This document shows positions 52,662-62,503 of a stretch of 64,000 bases of DNA, piece by piece. The translations under genes and the position numbers were made by a program. Origin of the DNA: Reddybacter sp041277045 (lineage in GTDB: Bacteria > Pseudomonadota > Gammaproteobacteria > Pseudomonadales > Porticoccaceae); the NCBI GenBank assembly GCA_041277045.1, contig JBGFSY010000001.1:124001-188000 (forward strand), given 5' to 3'. How positions within the stretch are numbered: position 1 is the stretch's first letter; each line of letters begins with the position of its first letter. Below the pieces are notes generated by a model, which was given only the letters and a program-made list of their open reading frames with translations, searched no databases and was not told the origin of the DNA.

Positions 52662-53729
52662 ATGATGCTGATTTTAAAAAGCTTATCCACGAGCCTCCGC
52701 TACACGGCGCAAGCTACCATTATATTCGCCTTACTTAGCACCGACGTCAGTGCCGAACTCGGCTCTTATCAGGTTAAACCGCAAACTGTTCATGACTTAA
52801 AATCGGTTTTTGCCTCGGTACAATCGATGGACGTCACCCAGGGCAGAGCACGCATCGGCGGCACCTTGGTCGAGCTGCTGGTTGATGAGGGCGATATTGT
52901 CGAGGCCGGGCAGAAACTGGCTCTGGTGCGCGACGCCAAGCAGAAACTGCAAATTGCCGCTTTCGCCTCAAAATTGCGCTCCCTCAGTGCGCAACTGCAG
53001 TTGGCCAAAACCACCTTAAAGAGAGTTTCTACCCTGCGTAAAACCGGCAAAGCCAGTCAGGCGGAACTCGACAAAGCGCAAACACAGGTCGATGTTGTCA
53101 CTGCCGATATCGCCGCCCTGCAGTTAGATCAGGACGTGGTGCGTGAGGCTCGGGCTCAGGGCGATGTCCTCGCCCCCGCACGCGGGCGAGTATTGAGTGT
53201 CAAAGTCACTCGCGGTGCGGTGGTGATGCCCGGTGAGGCGATTGCCGATATCGCCGCCGACAACTACATCCTACGACTGATGCTGCCCGAGCGCCACGCC
53301 CGTTTTATCAACAAAGATGACAAGGTATGGGTTGCCGAGCGAGGTATGCTCGACACCGGCAATAAAGCCAATCAGTCATCCCGGCGCAGGGGCACCGTCT
53401 CACAGGTTTACCCTGAGCTCGACAACGGCCGCGTGGTCGCCGATGTTCAAGTTGAGGGTCTCGGTGATTTCTTTGTTGGCGAAAGAGTCAGGGTTTGGGT
53501 TTCCACCGATAAGCGCCTAGCCTACGTCATCCCCGAATCTTATATTCACCGTCGCTATGGCCTCAGCTTCGTCTACTTAAGTGACGGTAGCGAAATCGTC
53601 ATTCAGCCGGGGCCACAGCTCCCCTCGGGGATTGAGGTGCTCTCTGGCCTGCAGACGGGTGATATCCTGGTACAAAAGCTACAGCAGCCGCGCCAACCCC
53701 CTGCCCCATCTAATAGCGCGGGAGAGTAA
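52662..53729 (+). CDS. RND efflux periplasmic adaptor (membrane fusion protein)
   Basis: The 355 residues begin with a signal peptide ending near STDVSAELG. A beta-barrel and lipoyl part follows (RIGGTLVELLVDEGDIVEAG), then a coiled-coil hairpin (LRSLSAQLQLAKTTLKRVST, LRKTGKASQAELDKAQTQVD), the second lipoyl half (LAPARGRVLSVKVTRGAVVM) and the membrane-proximal domain. It joins the RND pump to an outer-membrane channel. The pump gene follows after two bases. No TolC-like gene is in the window, so the pump must use one from elsewhere. Confidence 0.93.
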   Translation: MMLILKSLSTSLRYTAQATIIFALLSTDVSAELGSYQVKPQTVHDLKSVFASVQSMDVTQGRARIGGTLVELLVDEGDIVEAGQKLALVRDAKQKLQIAAFASKLRSLSAQLQLAKTTLKRVSTLRKTGKASQAELDKAQTQVDVVTADIAALQLDQDVVREARAQGDVLAPARGRVLSVKVTRGAVVMPGEAIADIAADNYILRLMLPERHARFINKDDKVWVAERGMLDTGNKANQSSRRRGTVSQVYPELDNGRVVADVQVEGLGDFFVGERVRVWVSTDKRLAYVIPESYIHRRYGLSFVYLSDGSEIVIQPGPQLPSGIEVLSGLQTGDILVQKLQQPRQPPAPSNSAGE

Positions 53730-53731
53730 CT

Positions 53732-56700
53732 GTGTCTATAGGCATTGCGGGACGTATTACCCAGGCTTTTATTCAATCGGCACTAACACCCCTAATGCTG
53801 ATTGTCTCGGTCATCCTCGGCGGTATGGCACTCGTCAGTATGCCTCAGGAAGAAGACCCCCAGATCACCGTGCCCTTCGTCGACATTTTTATTACCACCC
53901 CAGGCCTGAAGGCAGAAGATGTCGTCGAGCTCGTCACTAAGCCCTTTGAAGACATATTAAAAGGCATCGACAATGTCGAGCACGTCTATTCAATGACCCG
54001 CGATGACGGCATAGCCCTTACCGTGCGCTTCGATACCGGCTTTGATGATGATGCCGCCGTGGCACGGGTGAATGACGCCATTGACGCCAATCACTATCGC
54101 GTACCCGCCCACTTGCCACCCCCGTTAGTGATTGGCCGCAGTATTGATGACGCCGCCGTGGTTGTACTCACCCTCTCACCCAAACCCGGCAATAAGGGGC
54201 GCTGGAGCGCCGAAACCCTCTACGACTTAACCGAAGAGCTAAAGCACGAAATCATCAAAGTCGACGATGTCGGCCTGACCTATATTATCGGCGGTCACCC
54301 CAAAGAGCTGCGCATCGAACCCGACCCAGAATTACTCTCCCTGTACGGCATTACCCTCAATCAAGTGGTCGAAAAAGTGCGCAACGCCAACGCCTCATTT
54401 GCCGCCGGCAGTTTGCGCAACGCCAACCAACTGACACCGGTGATTGTTGGCCAAACCCTGCACAGCACCACGGAAATTGGCCTGCTGGTCATCACCACCG
54501 CCGGTGACCGGCCGGTGTATTTGCGCGATGTCGCCAAGGTTGTCATCGGCGCAAGTCTGGGTGAGCACCGGGTTTCACAATTACTACCAGTTGGTGACGA
54601 CGACCTTAGCTACGAGCGCCTACCGGCAGTCACCCTGGCCATTGGCAAGCGCAATGGCGCCAATGGCGTGGCTATCAGCGAGGGTGTTTTAAAGCGCCTT
54701 GAGCTGGTGCGCGGTGACTTAATACCCGATGATATTAATGTAGAAATTACCCGCGATTACGGCGAAACCGCCGGCCACAAATCCAATGAAATGATGCTCC
54801 ACCTGATTCTCGCCACCGCCGCTATCGTCATTATCATGGGCGTTTTTTTAGGCTGGCGAGAAGGCATCGTAGTGCTGCTAGTCGTCCCTTCGACCATTTT
54901 ATTAACTTTTTTCACCTGCTGGATGCTCGACGTTACGCTCAACCGGCTGACCATGTACGGCATTATTTTCTCCATTGCCATTCTCGCCGACGACGCCATT
55001 GTGGTGATAGAGAACATTTCCCGCCACTGGAAAATGTTCGACGAGCGCAGTTTGTTACAAAAGACCATTGACGGCGTTTCCGAAGTTGGCAATCCCACCA
55101 TTATCGCCACCTTTACCGTGGTGATGGCCATGCTGCCGATGCTCTTTATCCACGGTTTCATTGCCCCCTTTCTCGAACCCATCCCCATTGCCGCCTGTGC
55201 TGCGATGATTTTCTCCCTCTTCCTCGCCTTTACCGTTGTACCCTGGGCCATGCTGAAATTGCACCCCGATGCTGACAAAGCAGCCGCTGAAAAAAGCGAA
55301 TCAAGTGTAGAAATGCTCAAGGACGAAAAGGAGGTTCAGGGCGGTATGTTTGGCCAGGCTGTTCGCGCCACCCTGGGCGGTCTGCTAAGCACTCCCAAGC
55401 GTGCCAAGTACACGGTATTTGCCATCGTTGGCTTCACCCTGCTGACTTTTTTGATTCCCTATCACAAGCTAGTACTGTTCAAAATCATGCCCTTTGATGA
55501 CAAACAGGACATTCAAATACAGTTTGACCTACCCGAGGGTTCCACCCTAGAAGCCACCGACCGCCTGCTGGTCGAGGCGGCAAATTTAATTGGCGATATT
55601 GAAGAAATTCAAAACATGCAACTCTATGCCGGTGTCGCCGGGCCCTTCAATTTTTACGGGCTGGTGCGTCAGGACTATCTGCGCAACTCGCCCGAGCTGG
55701 GCGAAATACGCATTCGACTATCGTCTACCTGGGATAGAGATCGCGAAAGCCACCCCATTGCCATGGAGATACGCGAGCGCTTAAAAGCCCTTAAACTACC
55801 GGAAAATACCACGGTGGAGCTGGCCGAATCCCCACCCGGGCCACCAGCACCCTACATTGTGCTGGCCGAAGTCTATGGACCCGACGCCGAAACGCGGCGT
55901 GCTAGTACACACAAAATCCAGCAAGCCATCGATCAGGTTCCCGCGTTGGCGGAAACTGACAACTCCCTCGGTAATCCAGCCATGCGTATGCGTATCGCTA
56001 TCGACCAGGAGAACCTCGACTTTCACCAGGTTGATGAAGGGGCTGTTTACAGTACGCTCGCCGCCCTGTTGCAAGGTGTCGATTTAGGCCACTCTCACCG
56101 TGGCGACGGTCGCAACCCCATCCCTATCGTTCTGCGCCAGCCGAAAGAATCACTGTTCGTTGGCGAACGTCTACTGTCCACCCCTATTCCCACCATGACG
56201 GGTGAAACCCGCGAACTGGGCGATGTGGTCACCATTACCCATGAGCCCGCCTCCTACCCCATCTACCGTCGCGATGGCCGCTTTGCCGACCTGGTGATGG
56301 CCAGTATTCGTGGTGAACACCACGATGCACCGATGTATGCCCTGCACGAAGTTGAGCAGATCATCAAGAAAATGGACTGGCCCGAGGGCATGCAGCCAGA
56401 AGTGCGCTACTTCGACCAACCGGAAGATGAGAGCAAGCCGACCCTGCTGTGGATGGGCGAATGGGATGTTACCCGCGAAACCTTTGTCGAGCTCGGCTCT
56501 GCCTTTAACTACGCCATACTCGGCATTTACATCTTAGTCGTCGGCCAGTTCAGTAGCTTCAAGACGCCACTGGTGGTTCTGCTGCCTGTACCTTTGGGCT
56601 TCTCCGGTATTATTCTCGGCCACTGGATTATGGATTCAACCTACTCCATGCCCTCCACCATTGGCCTGATCGCCCTCTCGGGCATCGTGGTGCGCAACTC

Positions 56701-56968
56701 GATTTTGTTAATTGAGTTTATCCACATGCAAAGCCGCGACGGGGTGCCGATGCGCACCGCCGCCCTGGAAGCGGCGGCGATTCGCGCCAAGCCTATTTTC
56801 CTCACCGCCCTGGCCGGCATCGCCGGTGCCGCCTTTATCTTGCCCGACGCCATGCTCCACGGCATGGGTGTGGCACTGATGTTTGGCCTCGCCTCATCGA
56901 CGCTGCTGACCTTAATGGTGATACCCGCGATGTATGTTTGGCTGCGTGATGATGGGCGCGAGGTGTAA
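53732..56968 (+). CDS. RND efflux permease (AcrB/MexB superfamily, HAE1-like)
   Basis: The 1078-residue protein has the RND plan: twelve membrane segments in two sets, with large periplasmic loops at about 35-340 and 590-880. The N-terminus has PLMLIVSVILGGMALVSMPQEEDPQI. TM4 has the proton-relay Asp pair in FSIAILADDAIVVIENISRH. The C-terminal set includes GIVVRNSILLIEFIHMQSRDG. Substrate is unknown; drugs, bile-like or lipid acids are possible. GTG start with GGAGAG just before it. A strong terminator follows the stop. Confidence 0.95.
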   Translation: MSIGIAGRITQAFIQSALTPLMLIVSVILGGMALVSMPQEEDPQITVPFVDIFITTPGLKAEDVVELVTKPFEDILKGIDNVEHVYSMTRDDGIALTVRFDTGFDDDAAVARVNDAIDANHYRVPAHLPPPLVIGRSIDDAAVVVLTLSPKPGNKGRWSAETLYDLTEELKHEIIKVDDVGLTYIIGGHPKELRIEPDPELLSLYGITLNQVVEKVRNANASFAAGSLRNANQLTPVIVGQTLHSTTEIGLLVITTAGDRPVYLRDVAKVVIGASLGEHRVSQLLPVGDDDLSYERLPAVTLAIGKRNGANGVAISEGVLKRLELVRGDLIPDDINVEITRDYGETAGHKSNEMMLHLILATAAIVIIMGVFLGWREGIVVLLVVPSTILLTFFTCWMLDVTLNRLTMYGIIFSIAILADDAIVVIENISRHWKMFDERSLLQKTIDGVSEVGNPTIIATFTVVMAMLPMLFIHGFIAPFLEPIPIAACAAMIFSLFLAFTVVPWAMLKLHPDADKAAAEKSESSVEMLKDEKEVQGGMFGQAVRATLGGLLSTPKRAKYTVFAIVGFTLLTFLIPYHKLVLFKIMPFDDKQDIQIQFDLPEGSTLEATDRLLVEAANLIGDIEEIQNMQLYAGVAGPFNFYGLVRQDYLRNSPELGEIRIRLSSTWDRDRESHPIAMEIRERLKALKLPENTTVELAESPPGPPAPYIVLAEVYGPDAETRRASTHKIQQAIDQVPALAETDNSLGNPAMRMRIAIDQENLDFHQVDEGAVYSTLAALLQGVDLGHSHRGDGRNPIPIVLRQPKESLFVGERLLSTPIPTMTGETRELGDVVTITHEPASYPIYRRDGRFADLVMASIRGEHHDAPMYALHEVEQIIKKMDWPEGMQPEVRYFDQPEDESKPTLLWMGEWDVTRETFVELGSAFNYAILGIYILVVGQFSSFKTPLVVLLPVPLGFSGIILGHWIMDSTYSMPSTIGLIALSGIVVRNSILLIEFIHMQSRDGVPMRTAALEAAAIRAKPIFLTALAGIAGAAFILPDAMLHGMGVALMFGLASSTLLTLMVIPAMYVWLRDDGREV

Positions 56969-56994
56969 AGCCCTACCGCAACAATCCGGCAATA

Positions 56995-57033
56995 AAAAAG
57001 CCCCCCATTGAGCGTTCAATGGGGGGCTTTTTT
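56995..57033 (+). terminator. Strong Rho-independent terminator of the RND operon
   Basis: AAAAGCCCCCCATTGA-GCGT-TCAATGGGGGGCTTTT is a perfect stem of about 16 pairs with a 4-base loop and a T-tract, 27 bases after the permease stop. The A-run before it lets it serve the minus strand as well. Confidence 0.93.
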
Positions 57034-57082
57034 AAGTGCCTAATGGAAGGAGGTGCTAGCTTACAGAGCCCAACTATCAGCA

Positions 57083-57688
57083 CTATTGATACATAAAAGG
57101 ACAAAAATAATCCTCGGGATCGGCATAGGGAGGCCTATTACTGAAACGCTGATAATGCTTTAAATCTGTATAGCGTTTTTTCATCCAATATAAGTTTTGC
57201 GGGATGGGAATATTATCAAGTTCCACGAAACCACTATTTTTAAAACTCCAAAGATAAAACGCATCTTTCTTGGCGACGCAAAATGCATTTCGGTGCCAAT
57301 CTCCCCTCTTTTCCGATAAGAGCGGCCCTCTTTGGCATAAAACAGCCACTCTTGTCGAATGGCATGATCGAGAATATGACGGTAATCAATTTTTGCCGGA
57401 TCCATACCAATCACCCATTCTCGGGAGGAATAAACCCGTTCCGGGAAAATAAAAAAGGCGGGGATAAGCTGCTATTTGACTCTGGGGACGATAATACAAT
57501 AGGGCTCGTCATTAACGACCTGATCCAGGCCTGCTGCAACATCCTGGTAAAAAGCGTCTTTGTAGAGATGAAAAGCCACCGGCACAACGATCTCGGGCAG
57601 AAAAAGAATAACCAGCAGCGCCGCTACGCGGATGACGTACTTTTTTAAAAAAAACAGATGACAATAACTGCTTAATTATTGACATCAT
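57083..57688 (-). pseudogene. Decayed gene for a small membrane protein (stop plus two frame changes)
   Basis: From ATG 57688 the frame reads MMSIIKQLLSSVFFKK. It slips at a T8-A6 tract near 57650 into another frame that reads YVIRVAALLVILFLPEIVV, then FHLYKDAFYQDVAAGLDQV, and meets a TAG at 57472-57474. It continues through PERVYSSREWVIGMDPAKID and RHILDHAIRQEWLFYAKEGR. Near 57255 it returns to the first frame for DAFYLWSFKNSGFVELDNIP and ends FCPFMYQ. The whole makes one plausible protein with a single membrane segment and a soluble domain; I do not recognise the family. It lies just downstream of the beta-propeller gene. Confidence 0.7.
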
Positions 57689-57699
57689 ATCCGTCCCGC

Positions 57700-59280
57700 T
57701 CAAACCCTGCTTAAACGCAAGATACTGCCCTCACCATCGGCGGCCACCAGCAAACCACCTTTGCCATCGACACAGAGGCCGCCGGCAAAATCCAGCGGGC
57801 AAATAGCACCGATGGGTAAATGGGTGGCGATTTTTGTGGGCTCCGCTTCCCCGGCAAGATCAATCGCCCAAATGGAATGGGCGGCCCGATCCAGCACATA
57901 GAGGGTATTATCGATGGCGGCAATACCCCGGGGGTCAAACAGGCCATCCAGAAATGTTGTCACCTCACCCTCTGGGCTCACTTCAAGCAAGCGGCCTACA
58001 CCAGTGTCAGATACATAGCACTTGCCCTGCCACATAAAGACATCGGTGGGTGCACTCAAACCTTCAACCAAAGTGCTTATCTCACCCGATGAAGAAATGG
58101 CAAGCACGGAGTTGGTGTTTTCCCGCACTACCAGTACGCCGCCGTCCTCTGCCGCACAAAGGCCTTTTAACTGCCCCAGCTTGACAACCAGCATGTCCGT
58201 CGTTTCCGTGGCAAAGTCGTAGCGCAGTACATCGCCTCGGGCCGTGCTCATCAGGAATTCCCCCGGCTTGCCAGGGGCAATAGCGCGCACAAAGCGCGGT
58301 GCAGTGGTATCGAGAGGGCTACCAACGGCACTGCGTTCGCCATCGGGAGCGATCATCGCCAGGCTGAGGCCGTCGACCACAAAGCAGGTGCCCGAAGCCG
58401 TATCGCAGGCGATACCCCAGGGGCCCACCCAGCCGGGCGCGACCAGGACGCGTTCTTTATTGCTGCCGTCCATCGCTACTTCAGCCACACCGCCATCGAC
58501 AAAGTGGGAGAGATAGAGCTTGCCAGCGGCATCAATGGCGAGGTTGTCGATACCGGGGCGCACCTTGGCGACCAGCGTTTGCTCGCCGCTTTCGGTGTCA
58601 ATCCTTACCACTTCACCATTGCCCGCTTGTGGCGATAACAGCTCACCCGTGGGGGTAAATTTCACCGCCGTGGGGTGAGATAGCCCGGTAGTGACTGGTT
58701 CCAAGTCACCGGTTTCGGGGTCTACACGCCAGACCTCACCCTTCGGCACCAATGGAAAGTAGAGCTTGCCATCGGGCCCACCCGCCAAGGCATTGGGGCT
58801 GTCGAGGTCTTTGGCTATTAAACGCGGTGGCCTGTCATCGTGAGGATAAAGCTCAAACAAGCGGCCCTTGGGCCGATGTTCATCAATAAACAGCCGGTCA
58901 TTAAATACGGTGACACCATTGGAGGAAGGCAGCTCATCGGCGACCACCGTAACTTCGCCGTTGGGCTTACGCATGGTCACCTGGGCACTCATCACCTCGG
59001 TAGAATACATATTGCCGAACGAATCGAAGGCGACATCATCGGGGCCTGTGATTGGCCCGCCATTCTCAGCAATCACTTCCAGTTCGCCCGTTTTAGTATC
59101 AATGGCCGTCACCTGACTACCCATGGCCTGAGCGACATACAGTCTACCATCGGTGCCAAATTGCATGCCATTGGCGCCAAATAAGGCGCTGGGTGGCGTG
59201 ACATGAGTGTATTGCCAACCGGCAATACACTGGGGCTCTACGGCTTGTTCACCGTGTAATGCCGCGAAACGATTATTCAT
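57700..59280 (-). CDS. SMP-30/gluconolactonase-like beta-propeller protein
   Basis: I take ATG 59280 (526 residues; nine more codons are open upstream). The sequence is a row of NHL/SMP-30 type blades, with repeats such as GANGMQFGTDGRLYVAQAMG, ITGPDDVAFDSFGNMYSTEV, LDSPNALAGGPDGKLYFPLV, LSHPTAVKFTPTGELLSPQA and GIDNLAIDAAGKLYLSHFVD. The length suggests two propeller domains or a large one. Metal-binding Asp and Asn of gluconolactonases (GPDDVAFD, SPNALAGGPDG) are present. It has no signal peptide. A lactone or ester hydrolase role is possible. It lies upstream of the decayed membrane-protein gene and just after the amidohydrolase, so the two intact-looking genes may act on one pathway. Confidence 0.75.
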   Translation of the reverse strand: MNNRFAALHGEQAVEPQCIAGWQYTHVTPPSALFGANGMQFGTDGRLYVAQAMGSQVTAIDTKTGELEVIAENGGPITGPDDVAFDSFGNMYSTEVMSAQVTMRKPNGEVTVVADELPSSNGVTVFNDRLFIDEHRPKGRLFELYPHDDRPPRLIAKDLDSPNALAGGPDGKLYFPLVPKGEVWRVDPETGDLEPVTTGLSHPTAVKFTPTGELLSPQAGNGEVVRIDTESGEQTLVAKVRPGIDNLAIDAAGKLYLSHFVDGGVAEVAMDGSNKERVLVAPGWVGPWGIACDTASGTCFVVDGLSLAMIAPDGERSAVGSPLDTTAPRFVRAIAPGKPGEFLMSTARGDVLRYDFATETTDMLVVKLGQLKGLCAAEDGGVLVVRENTNSVLAISSSGEISTLVEGLSAPTDVFMWQGKCYVSDTGVGRLLEVSPEGEVTTFLDGLFDPRGIAAIDNTLYVLDRAAHSIWAIDLAGEAEPTKIATHLPIGAICPLDFAGGLCVDGKGGLLVAADGEGSILRLSRV

Positions 59281-59394
59281 TATTAGAACTCGCATAAAAT
59301 AAGCCATAGTGTCGCCCGGCTAAGCAGAAGGCAAAAAAAACCGTAGCAGAAAGCTGCCACAGAGCTTGTTCAAACCATCAAGGTTTAACTTACA

Positions 59395-60548
59395 TTAGGC
59401 ATTCACGTTCAAGTTAAACAGCGTCTTGACGTTGTCGTGGACACAGGCATTCTGCTGCTCGAGGGTAAAATGCGCCATCTGCTCATCGAGAATTTGCTGC
59501 GAACGCGGCCAGGAAGCATCGGTGTGGGGGTAATCGTTGGCCCAGATCAGGCAACCACTGTCGACAACGTCAAGATTTCGAGAGGCCGTCTCGTCATCCT
59601 GGAAAGTGAAAGAAACGTTGTTGGTAATATATTCACTCGGTGGACGGGTTAGTGAACATTCAACGGCTAGCCCAAGGCGCTCAAGAGCATGGTCAGCACG
59701 GTACTTGTAATGGGGTATCCAACCGGCATCGCCCTCGGCAACAATCATTTTTAACTTGGGATGGCGCTCAAAAACCCCACCAAACAAGAAGACTCCCAGC
59801 ACGTCCTGAACACCACGAATAATGTTCATAAAGCCGTTAGCCGCATGGCCACGCTTGGGCGCCAGCACTTCTTTTACACCACAGTCGTCCGACGTGAGAA
59901 TGTGGAAGCACATGGGCATATCGAGATCAACCGAACACTGCCACAGCGCATCGTAATCGGTGTGATCATAATCGGCGTAGCCTGGACGGCCCGGCATCAT
60001 CATACCGACCATGCCCTGAGCTTTAGCTCTTTTCACATCTTCAATAGCAGAATCAACTGACATAACAGCAGATTGACCCAAACCAAAGAGGCGGTCGGGC
60101 TGAGCGCCACAGAAAGTTTCCAGCCAACGGTTATAAGCCTGCATGCAGGCATCCTTATACTCAAGATAGGGATGACCACATATGATCATGCCAACGGAGG
60201 CATAGATAATCTCAGCACAAATTCCGTCTTGATCCTGCACTTCAGCGCGGTAATCAGGATTCCAGGCAGCCAAGGGCAGCTCATCAAACTTGGCATTGCG
60301 ATACTTGGGCAGCTCTGCGGCGGGAACGCCTGCAGCGCCGAGCAAAGCCCGTGGATAATGTCATCGAGACCGGGAATATTGCAAATAAAACCCCCGGTTG
60401 GGCCGTCAATCACCGTCGGGGCACGATCACGGAATTTAGAGTCAATAAAGTCAATATACGTGTTGGGCGGCTCAACAATATGAGAGTCCGCTGAAATACC
60501 GGGTTTACGAGTAGTCGTGTAACTTCCATCCTTTTTTAATTTAGTCAT
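59395..60548 (-). pseudogene. Amidohydrolase (TIM-barrel, ACMSD-like) gene with a single-base frameshift
   Basis: From ATG 60548 the first frame reads MTKLKKDGSYTTTRKPGISA, then DSHIVEPPNTYIDF, whose DSHIVE holds the metal ligands usually written D-x-H, and IPGLDDIIHG. An extra base in the AAA run at 60344-60346 then shifts it. With that base removed the protein goes on LLGAAGVPAAELPKY and runs 316 residues to the natural end. Later motifs are intact: DLDMPMCFHILTSDD, IVAEGDAGWIPHYKYRADHA and LIWANDYPHTDASWP, where the Asp is the usual active-site residue. The full product would be about 383 residues. Relatives hydrolyse or decarboxylate small-molecule acids. Sequencing error is as likely as true decay. 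Confidence 0.85.
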
Positions 60549-60861
60549 TCTTGTTTGCCGGGGCCTTGAGTGGGTAAGGCAAGCAACCCTGTAATGATAT
60601 TTACATTCTTGCAAACCTACGAGCTTTGTGTCAAACCATCTGCGAGCTTTCCAGCTGTGTTGAGCTTTTTTTGTCACCAGAAATTTTGTTGGCTCAAGTT
60701 ATCCCTACCAACAAACATTTTCTTGTCCGATACGGCTGAGGCCAAGCTTAAAAAGCACTGTTCCATCGTTTATTAACAGGCCTGATCACCAGCGGTTTTA
60801 AATTGCTCGCGGGCCAACTACAATACGCGCTACCAATTTTTTTACGAGCAGACAATAGAAA

Positions 60862-61959
60862 ATGCAAGAAAATGAGAAACAAATCCTGATTGAGAACCTG
60901 CTCCACAGTCTTCGCAATCGCCCTGCTCCTGCTGCATCCAACGGCGTACAGAAAGCACTCGATGAAAGCGCCCTGGCCCAGGCATTTTACGAACTCATCA
61001 GTGAGGCCACTGGTGACAATCACAAATCTGAACAAAAACAGGTGACCATCCTGTTAGCTGATTTACGTGGCTTTAGTGCCATGTCGGAAAAACATACCGC
61101 AAAGGAATTAATCGATCTACTGAATCGCTATTTCCACAAAATGAGTGGAATCATCCTCCACTACGGTGGCACCATCGATAAATTCATGGGTGACTCCGTG
61201 ATGGCCCTGTTTGGCGCGCCCTCCAGCAGTGAGGATGACTTGGAAAGGGCCCTCGCCTGCGCGGTAGAAATGCAGTTAGCAATGAACGATGTTAACGCCA
61301 CCAATAAAGCGCTGGGGCTGCCCAATATTTATATGGGCATCGGCCTCAATACGGGTACGGTGGTGGCCGGTAATCTCGGCTCCAAACTGCACAGTGAATA
61401 CACGGTGATCGGCAACGAAGTGAACCTGACCTCGCGCATTGAAGCCCACAGTTTGCGCGGGCAAATTATGCTCAGCGAGAGCACTTACGACCTGGCCGCA
61501 GAATACGTGACCGTCGGCACCATTAATGACGTGTTGGTGAAAGGCCGCTCCAAAAGCGTTCGCCTCTATGAATTGCTATCGACAAGCCGGCCAAAGCAGC
61601 TGGAAGTACCGCAGCGGGAAATACGTAAAAGCCCGCGTATCGCGGTCAATATGCCTCTTAATTTTCAAACAGTAGCCGGCAAAACCGTGCAGGCTGAAGA
61701 ATACGAAGGACATATTAACAACATCAGTTATAACGGCATGATGGCCGTTATGCCCATGCCCATCCAGCCCAGCGCCGAAATAAAAATCCACTTTGCTCTG
61801 TCGATGATGTCCAACCAAACCAGTGAGGTGTATGCCAAAGTACTTCACGTTCAAGAGCTGGATAAGCAATTTTACTGCCAGCTGGAGTTTACTTTTATTG
61901 ATGATGATGCCCAGCGTGAACTGAAAGAGTTTATTGATCGCATCATCGAGAGCAACTAA
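60862..61959 (+). CDS. Class III nucleotide cyclase fused to a PilZ domain
   Basis: The 365 residues start with a short helical part (1-58). The catalytic domain (60-240) has metal Asp67 in LLADLRGFSAMSEKH and Asp111 in IDKFMGDSVMALFGAP, the purine-selecting Lys107, and NLGSKLHSEYTVIGNEVNLTSRIE with the transition-state Asn and Arg. A PilZ domain follows at about 255-360, with RKSPR and NNISYNG (RxxxR and NxSxxG), the c-di-GMP-binding signature. No membrane segment. It would make cAMP under control of c-di-GMP, joining two second messengers. The 313-base gap before it, which also faces the amidohydrolase gene, shows no gene. Confidence 0.88.
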   Translation: MQENEKQILIENLLHSLRNRPAPAASNGVQKALDESALAQAFYELISEATGDNHKSEQKQVTILLADLRGFSAMSEKHTAKELIDLLNRYFHKMSGIILHYGGTIDKFMGDSVMALFGAPSSSEDDLERALACAVEMQLAMNDVNATNKALGLPNIYMGIGLNTGTVVAGNLGSKLHSEYTVIGNEVNLTSRIEAHSLRGQIMLSESTYDLAAEYVTVGTINDVLVKGRSKSVRLYELLSTSRPKQLEVPQREIRKSPRIAVNMPLNFQTVAGKTVQAEEYEGHINNISYNGMMAVMPMPIQPSAEIKIHFALSMMSNQTSEVYAKVLHVQELDKQFYCQLEFTFIDDDAQRELKEFIDRIIESN

Positions 61960-62104
61960 AGGCAGCCTACAGTTTCCATCATATTGACTAAACGGCAGAC
62001 TGACCCCAGAAAACAATTTTTCAGGCAACAACCCAGTGCAAGTATCCGCCTCCAGCCGCTTACCGCCCCCTGCTTTCAGCAGGAACTCGGCGCCGAGGCC
62101 AGAT

Positions 62105-62445
62105 AAGCAAGCGGGCAGCACAAATCAGCAAAATGCCCCAAAGGCCCCGACGGTCAACTCTATGCTAGCTCCGGGCATGTCAAAATTGACAGTAGTGAAA
62201 TAGCGGGAGACCCCGCGGCAACACTGGAAAAAGCCTTACAGCTTAAACGTGCTGCTTTGGCACCCGTACAGCCATCCCAACAAGACCGCAGAGTCGCCTC
62301 AAATGCCCAACAACTGGCTATAGAAGCCAACGCTGACCTCAATGCGACATTACTCGAAGGGCGGGCTACAGATGCGACCGCACAAGGGGGCGCAACAATT
62401 GATACTTTGTATAAGTCAGACTACGAACTTACAGACATTGTTTAA
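62105..62445 (+). pseudogene. Fragment of a SprA-related (putative metalloprotease family) gene
   Basis: The plus-strand frame is open from about 62105 to 62445 without a proper start. It gives CPKGPDGQLYASSGHVKIDS, then EIAGDPAATLEKALQLKRAA, LAPVQPSQQDRRVASNAQQL and an Ala-rich tail. This is the C-terminal part of the SprA-related family (pattern GDPxATxxKxxxxxRAALAPxxPSxQD). The HExxH-bearing N-terminal part is missing, and a TAA closes the frame upstream. The 145 bases between it and the cyclase gene show nothing. Confidence 0.72.
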
Positions 62446-62503
62446 GGAAGGTTTAAGTGAGGCCACTATATAAACAAGATACGAGCAAGGTAACTAGAAC
62501 GTT

